Assembly: GCA_021234155.1 (NCBI GenBank) | Contig: JAJEKV010000004.1 | Coordinates: 28,044,919-28,108,918, forward strand | Length of the DNA stretch: 64,000 nucleotides | Source: Isoetes taiwanensis | Lineage: Eukaryota; Streptophyta; Lycopodiopsida; Isoetales; Isoetaceae | Direction: 5' to 3' | In this document: in pieces, positions 58,610 through 64,000 of the stretch | How positions within the stretch are numbered: the stretch's first letter is position 1 | How the letters are laid out: every line of letters starts with the position of its first letter | Position numbers and translations under genes: made by a program | Notes under the pieces: model-generated | Databases searched by the model: none | Told to the model about the DNA's origin: nothing | The model's input: the letters and a program-made list of their open reading frames with translations, nothing else

Positions 58610-58775
58610 GTTAGACCATTGTCTAAGTGCCATAAAAAACAATGAAAGCGTATGCGCACTCTAGATATACGCATTAGTACGTCAATGGAAATACACCACA
58701 AAATCATAGCAAAACCTTAGTAAAAAACGTACAAAAATACAACAGTAACCCCCTGTTATAATGCTACATATTCAC
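58610..58775 (-). repeat. Dispersed repeat R2, minus copy
   Basis: The complement matches 46128-46300. It ends at GTAACCCCCTGTTATAATGC, a sequence reminiscent of the TIR of the MITE-like family at 55905. Confidence 0.6.
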
Positions 58776-60313
58776 AATGCTACTATACGGTTGTGAGAAA
58801 AACGTTGAATGGAGAACAACTTCTAAGAGGCCGAATATATATCGCTCATCCTCTCTGGAGAATGTTGATCTGACGGTGTGATCAAAAGCATTCTCGTGAG
58901 GAGGACTCGCAATATATGCACACCAAACACCGACCGAAAGAGAGAGAACTCTACTCACTATCCCGAGTGATGAGACAACTGCAACTGTTGATGAAGATCT
59001 AAAAGGAATATACCAAGCATGAGAAGGTGACTAACGCCATCATCTTGCTACTTTCACGAATGTCATATTCTTTCTCTCAGCAATGCCATTTTGCTATGGG
59101 GTATATCCACACATAAATTGACATTGGCCCCCTTTTCACAACAAAATTGCATGAAAAAGTCTCCAAAAATTTACTCTTCTTTCAAGTCAAAGTGTATTTG
59201 CTTCAAATACTCAAAGATCTCACGCTCACCTTGATTTATAAAATGACATTTCATTTTTCATGAGAACCATTAAATAAATGTAGCAAAATACAATTCCTTG
59301 TTGATGCTCTATATACGCATGAAACCACACACATCAGTATACACCAAGTATAATATGCCTAGAGTTTTTGAAAAAAATGAGGTGTAAAAGACTGCCTGGA
59401 CTGCTTTCCAATTATTGGTAAGGATACCAACTACCAATTTGTATTTGCTCATAATTTTAATATTAGTCATATGTACATAACCAAGTCTCAGATGCTGTAA
59501 TTCTATTGGACTTACTCTGGCAATACTTGGAAGACCATTTAAGCAATATAATTTTCTTCTTATTCTTGCTAGTATACTCCCTCCATTTTCCAACGGTTTT
59601 CTCATAAATATATGCATCAAAATCTACTTTATATCTAGATTTGCAACTAAAACTAGATTGTAGAATAGAATAGAGTTTTTATCGTCCATGGAGATTGTAT
59701 AACGAGATTGTAGAAAATATAGAGCATTATCAAGAGATACCATATTCTCATCATGCCATTCATATGTACAATGCCATGAAGGGTGCAAGGAAACTTGGGC
59801 AAGAAAGATCCGCAACCGGAAGCAGAATGGCTTGTCATCCTCGAAAATCTCTACTTATAGTGCCCTATTGCATGAACTTCGATAGTGTATGGCTGCCACC
59901 TAACATAGGTAAATGTGCGATGCCACTTAGCATAGGTGCATGAAAGGCACTTGGAATATATAAAAAAGGATGATTGGCATAACTCCATGATTATGGTAAT
60001 AGTGTCCTTGGAAAGAGTCGGTAACTTGTAGCTAAAAGGTCATTGGTTCAAAATCCATCTTCGACATAAGCCTTTTGCATATATGTGCGGCAACCATCTT
60101 CGTATTTATATCCGTATGATCATCACACTATCCCCTCCTCATCACACTATCCCCTCCTCACATTCATCTGAATCTAGATTGTTAGAACATATAATGGGGC
60201 TATAGAGACCACCACACATAAATAGAAACTATAGAAACAAACCTCTTGATAACGGATGACGTGGCCGCACCCAGTTGGGTGGGCTGTCCAATGAAGGGTT
60301 GGATGATGAGTAA
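58776..60313. other. Anonymous intergenic DNA
   Basis: No supported gene. 58900-58936 repeats 55146-55182. ATCACACTATCCCCTCCTC is duplicated in tandem at 60120-60157. A GGTTCAAAATCC word at 60043-60055 resembles a Pol III B box without other SINE features. Confidence 0.35.
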
Positions 60314-62030
60314 ATGAATAATCATGAAGAAGAGCTTGCAGCCAAAGAATCCCCATTTATACCAGAAAACGTAGAAGATCCAGATCCTTTTAACTTCCAA
60401 GGGCAGTTAGATTATGCCAAAGCAAGGATCCGTAAATTGATAGGGCAGATTGCAGAAATGAAAATTGAGCAAGCACATACTAACCATTTGCTCAAAGGTT
60501 TGCAAGTTCAATTAGTCAAGCAAGCTAGTGAAGCAGCAAAAAGACAGAAGACATTGTTTAATATGATAAGTCGATTATTGGCAAAGGGCCCAGAGGCACT
60601 CTCATGTACCCCAAAATGCCAATGCAAGCTAAACTAGCCAAGCTCAGGGAGGTGGGCCTAGGATGATAGATGTAATCCCACTCAGGGAGTGGAAGCCCTA
60701 GCAGCCTTATCTCTTGAGGAAGTTAAGAGGCTAGAGAAAAGATGTCATCCCAAATACTGAGCTGGTAGAACAAGCATTTCAATGGCTTAATTGGTTAGAA
60801 ATCTATTTTTGAGCCACCAAAAGGGAGATGTAGTCAGGGTGTTGCCTGTTGCTCTCTAGTTATGGGGAGTTGCCGCTTCTTGGTGGGGGCTCCTCATGGG
60901 AAGCGGGGTGGAAATCAATAGTTGGGTAGATTTTTGTTAACTCTTTACGCAAGAGTATGCCCCTCATCATGATGAACATTATGCCTTGATTCAGCTTAAA
61001 AGCATCAGACAAGTAGGCATGTTACAACAATACACCAACACTTTAAGGGGTATATTTACAAGGATCGAGGATATGCCAGCCTGGATGCAAGTGAGTTATT
61101 TTGAGGATGGTCTTCGAGATCGTATCCTCAAGGCACACATTAGGCAGGTAAATCAAAGGGGATTTTAAGTCTGCCATGTCCTTAGTACGAAAATAGCAAG
61201 TTCCCCAGAGGAAGAAGGGGAAGAAGAGAGCAAGAAATCTCGTCGCTTCCAAGAATGGAAGAAAGAGAACTTGAAAATAGCCAAGGAGGACCAAAGAAAA
61301 GGACTAGGGTAGCCCAAGCTAATCTTCCAAATAATGACAAGAACAAAGGGGAGGCATGTTCGGGGAATAAACCCACTAAGCCATGTTCTTGCCAGGGATT
61401 GCCCACAACATCATAAAGGAAAGAAGATGATGGCCTCCACAACCAAGCAAGCTAAGCTAAGGGAGGAACGAAGTAACTCTTTCCATAGCCCGGGAAGAGC
61501 TCAACTCAACTTAGCACAAGAGTTAAAGTTGGTATGGTTCAAGCAGCACCATATGAGATTAAGACTAAAGCTGGAAAGTAGATTCAACATTGGAGCCACG
61601 GGCTGATTGGCGTGCACTTGACTATTGATTTAGCAAAACTAACAAGATTTGATGTGACACTGTGTATCAAATGGCTTTAAATGATTAGTCCTCCTATTGA
61701 TTGGAAGAAATACTTATTAGTTATTTATAAGGTAGGAAAGGAGGTCGCCGTTTAGGGTACTTCCTTAAGTCAATAACGGCTATGCAAGCCAAAGGTTGTT
61801 TCCGTTCGAATATTAATGAAAAATATATTTCTATGTTCTTGACTCCCCCTAGATTCTATAAACATATAAATGCTATGGATAAAGATAACAAACTTGAGAG
61901 TTTGCTTGATAAATATAGGGATGTGTCCAGAGCGAGTAGCATTACGTGAAATCTCTCATGAGATACAATTCGAATGGGAAAACTAAGCCAGTAGCCAGGG
62001 TGCCATATTAGCTCAGAGCAAGAAGAAAAA
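60314..62030 (+). pseudogene. Second Gypsy relic: gag to protease/RT junction
   Basis: The plus frames give a gag N-terminus with a coiled-coil-like helix (LDYAKARIRKLIGQIAEMKI, 60314-60637). Next is the gag core (YALIQLKSIRQVGMLQQYTN, then IFTRIEDMPAWMQVSYFEDG and LRDRILKAHIRQVNQ, about 60960-61168). A knuckle remnant (LARDCPQHHKGKK, 61390-61420) follows. Further on are KLESLLDKYRDV and REISHEIQFEWEN with KPVARVPY (61890-62015), the linker before RT. An A run at 62028-62043 ends recognisable homology. The protease D-S/T-G is not seen. Numerous stops and shifts. It belongs to a different Gypsy lineage from the minus-strand element at 25-33 kb, because the gag cores differ. Confidence 0.75.
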
Positions 62031-62043
62031 AAAAAAAAAAAAA

Positions 62044-63430
62044 CCCGGTACCAGCTAGTCCAAGCAACAACTCTACTAGCTAACCAAACTACCTTAGTCA
62101 ATCCTTCGGCAGTTTTATCATTACGTACATTAACCGAGCCAGTTAAAGACGTTGCCTCCTACTATGGTTCAAGAAGTCAAATGACTTGAGATCCAATATG
62201 TTTGTTCATATATATCTCTCCTTTTATACAAGAAGGATCCAAAGAACACTATTTATATCCTTACTTTTTCTTATGTAGCTATTGGCCATTTATCTAGCAG
62301 TTTGCATGCTCTGGTCACTTATCAATTAGTTTGCATGCTACTGGACCATCTCGACTGTATGCCTTTGACTTGCATTATCCACATTACTTTCAGATTTCAT
62401 TATATTCTCTTTATTGTAAATCTAATATTCCAGACATTTCTGTCCAGGTTTTTCATTTTAAAGACTATACTATGTCATTGTAGACCATTATGTTTTATAC
62501 TTTTTCAGCCTATTGTTGGTAGCTTTGTTCAGAAGTTAAGGCTTTAATACTTTCATGCCTTTTACAGATGTAGATTTATATAGCCACATACCAAACATTT
62601 ACTATGTATTCAAATGCTAAGTGGTTCATATAAATTATCCACAAAATTGATAAGCTGGTTTATAATTATCAGTAGACCTGTTTCCAAGTAAAACAGCCTG
62701 AAACTTTTAGTTTTTGCATTGTTTTTAAGGAAAACTTGCCTGTATCTTGAAGCCTAACTGATTCAAGAACTGAAATACAAATACCATAGACTAGATAGAG
62801 TTTTTAAGCCTCATTAAGATGCTATGATCGCCTCCAAGTATCAGTCTGCAGTGCATCTGATTGTTTTTCCAACTTTCTTGAGCTTTTGTAGTAGATCCAC
62901 ATATCCTTAAGAGCTAAAACACTTCATAACAGCAAAAAGCAGCACATTGGGAAAAGAAAAACCATGTACCTGCAGCCAAACAATACACACATTAGCAGTA
63001 ATCCCGGTAATGGTGCAAGGGCCAAAAGGTACTTGGGTTTTTCTTGGCTTATCGCCCTTTACCCAATGTACTCCTTTTGCCCTTGAGATTAGTAATACCT
63101 CTTTAATAAGAACATGATCATCTACTATTTCATTCTAATTATCCAAATCATAAACAATAAAGATAAGCATTTTCTTCTATGATAACCCTTTGGTTTGATT
63201 ATCTACTATTAGATTGCTATTTATTCATAGCTACAGTCACGTACTGTTCATAAGGGCGCCATTTCCCCTAATACCTTGCCTTACTATTCTGTTTAGATCC
63301 TTCAGGCTATTCCTATTGCTGGCTAGATTTTTATTTTCCTTAAAAGCATGTTACAGCCATCCTTTTGCTCCATTCTTCCTCCTAGAGGGTTGAGCCCTGC
63401 GCTGGATTAATCCATTTGTGTTTGATAAAT
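62044..63430. other. Anonymous AT-rich DNA
   Basis: No supported gene. A short block at about 62965-63070 (TACCTGCAGCCAAACA, ACATTAGC, GGGTTTTTCTTGG) looks like a diverged relative of the start of the 4.8 kb duplicated segment (18848-18945). Confidence 0.35.
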
Positions 63431-63435
63431 CTACT

Positions 63436-63810
63436 TTAGAAAATACACGTGATATCTTCATCCTCGGAAGAAACATTCGCATCCAAGCGAAGTTTCAGGA
63501 ACAAAATGTTCTGTTTGCCCTCTGTATGATCCGGCAGTTCTTTTTTGTTGAAGTCGCCACCCCTTTTGGCATTATAGCCTTCATTATAGCCTCTCCTAGA
63601 GTCGTAACCTCTACCAGCGCCTCTTCTATCCATATCTAGTGCCTCAAATCTTATTGTGTTGTTACACCACAATGCATCTCTGTTTGTATCATAAGCCGGA
63701 CATTCTTCCTCCGAGCTAGCCGTATCAGATAAATCAGAAAAATATCCCATTCCTCTGTTATGATGCCAAGGTTTATGCGCGATCCTTGGTCTTAAAGTTT
63801 GGCTACTCAC
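63436..63810 (-). CDS. Unrecognised ORF with RG/YG-rich segment
   Basis: A 124-codon minus frame starting MSSQTLRPRIAHKPWHHNRG. It has an acidic patch (DLSDTASSEEE) and then a glycine-arginine-tyrosine repeat region (RRGAGRGYDSRRGYNEGYNA) followed by KRGGDFNKKE. Such RGG/YG segments bind RNA in many proteins, and basic glycine-rich tails also occur in retroelement gag proteins. A repeat-derived gag tail is the likelier reading given the surroundings, but no knuckle or capsid domain is visible. Confidence 0.35.
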   Translation of the reverse strand: MSSQTLRPRIAHKPWHHNRGMGYFSDLSDTASSEEECPAYDTNRDALWCNNTIRFEALDMDRRGAGRGYDSRRGYNEGYNAKRGGDFNKKELPDHTEGKQNILFLKLRLDANVSSEDEDITCIF

Positions 63811-64000
63811 CTCTGTCAGTATATCTTCGACGATAAAGCATCCGAAATCTTATATATTCCGCCATGCTGTCTTTGACTATTCATGGAAAGACAAGAAATT
63901 GAAAAAAAAGGGGTGAAGACCACTTTACCTTGATACTGCTTTACTGCCATTCGTTTGCCTTTTGCATGCATTAAATTTCGGCAGCTTGCTATAACCTAGG
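63811..64000. other. Window edge, no feature
   Basis: Nothing recognised in the last 190 bases. Confidence 0.3.

Overview
The window is plant nuclear DNA from a large, repeat-rich genome. The signs are a beta-tubulin gene with the usual plant three-exon layout and GT-AG introns, plant-type Gypsy, Copia and LINE retroelements, a pentatricopeptide (PPR) fragment, a DAD1-like plastid phospholipase A1 relic and a STE20-type kinase fragment. Low gene density and abundant decayed retroelements would suit a gymnosperm or another large-genome land plant, but the sequence alone does not fix the species. Single-base indels break almost every recognisable gene, including the tubulin gene, and one 10-N gap is present. 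Part of the apparent decay may therefore be uncorrected long-read error.

Layout. 1-13.9 kb: a LINE reverse-transcriptase relic (minus, 1.34-2.63 kb), a possible gag zinc-knuckle scrap with a tandem repeat (5.8-6.3 kb), a phospholipase A1 relic (minus, 7.26-8.29 kb), a Myb/SANT-like relic (minus, 10.2-11.0 kb), an LRR scrap (13.1 kb) and the 3' end of a Copia element (minus, 13.45-13.98 kb). 13.98-23.65 kb: two near-identical copies of about 4.8 kb in direct orientation on either side of the N gap, probably an assembly artefact. Each copy has a 2.2 kb purine-rich tract. 23.9-24.2 kb: a short terminal-inverted-repeat element.

25.1-33.1 kb (minus) is the most interesting part: a Gypsy-type element with a 1.5 kb LTR, an initiator-tRNA-type primer binding site, gag, protease and the beginning of RT. 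Between the primer site and gag lie two extra gene cassettes. Each has a pair of about 63-bp imperfect palindromes, a TATA box and a start codon. The first cassette encodes a strongly diverged histone H3-like protein: its tail begins M-A-C-T-K-Q-T-A-R, and its C-terminal half is an unmistakable H3 histone fold, separated by an unusually long basic linker. The second encodes acidic and globular proteins I do not recognise. Together they would supply a retroelement with its own chromatin-like protein.

33.1-37.1 kb: a 4 kb palindrome whose arms each carry a hAT-like (TTF zinc finger plus DUF4371-like) transposase gene with its own TATA box, transcribed towards the centre. 38.5-41.1 kb: an internally deleted LINE flanked by a perfect 13-bp target-site duplication. 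41-50 kb: mostly anonymous DNA with MITE-like repeats, a 430-bp tandem duplication and a PPR relic. 50.8 kb: a GC-rich hairpin between direct repeats. 51.3-53.3 kb: beta-tubulin (minus). 53.6 kb: a Tourist-like MITE. 56.4-57.3 kb: STE20-like kinase exons (minus). 57.3-58.5 kb: unrecognised ORFs. 60.3-62.0 kb: a second Gypsy relic (plus). 62-64 kb: anonymous DNA and an RG-rich ORF.
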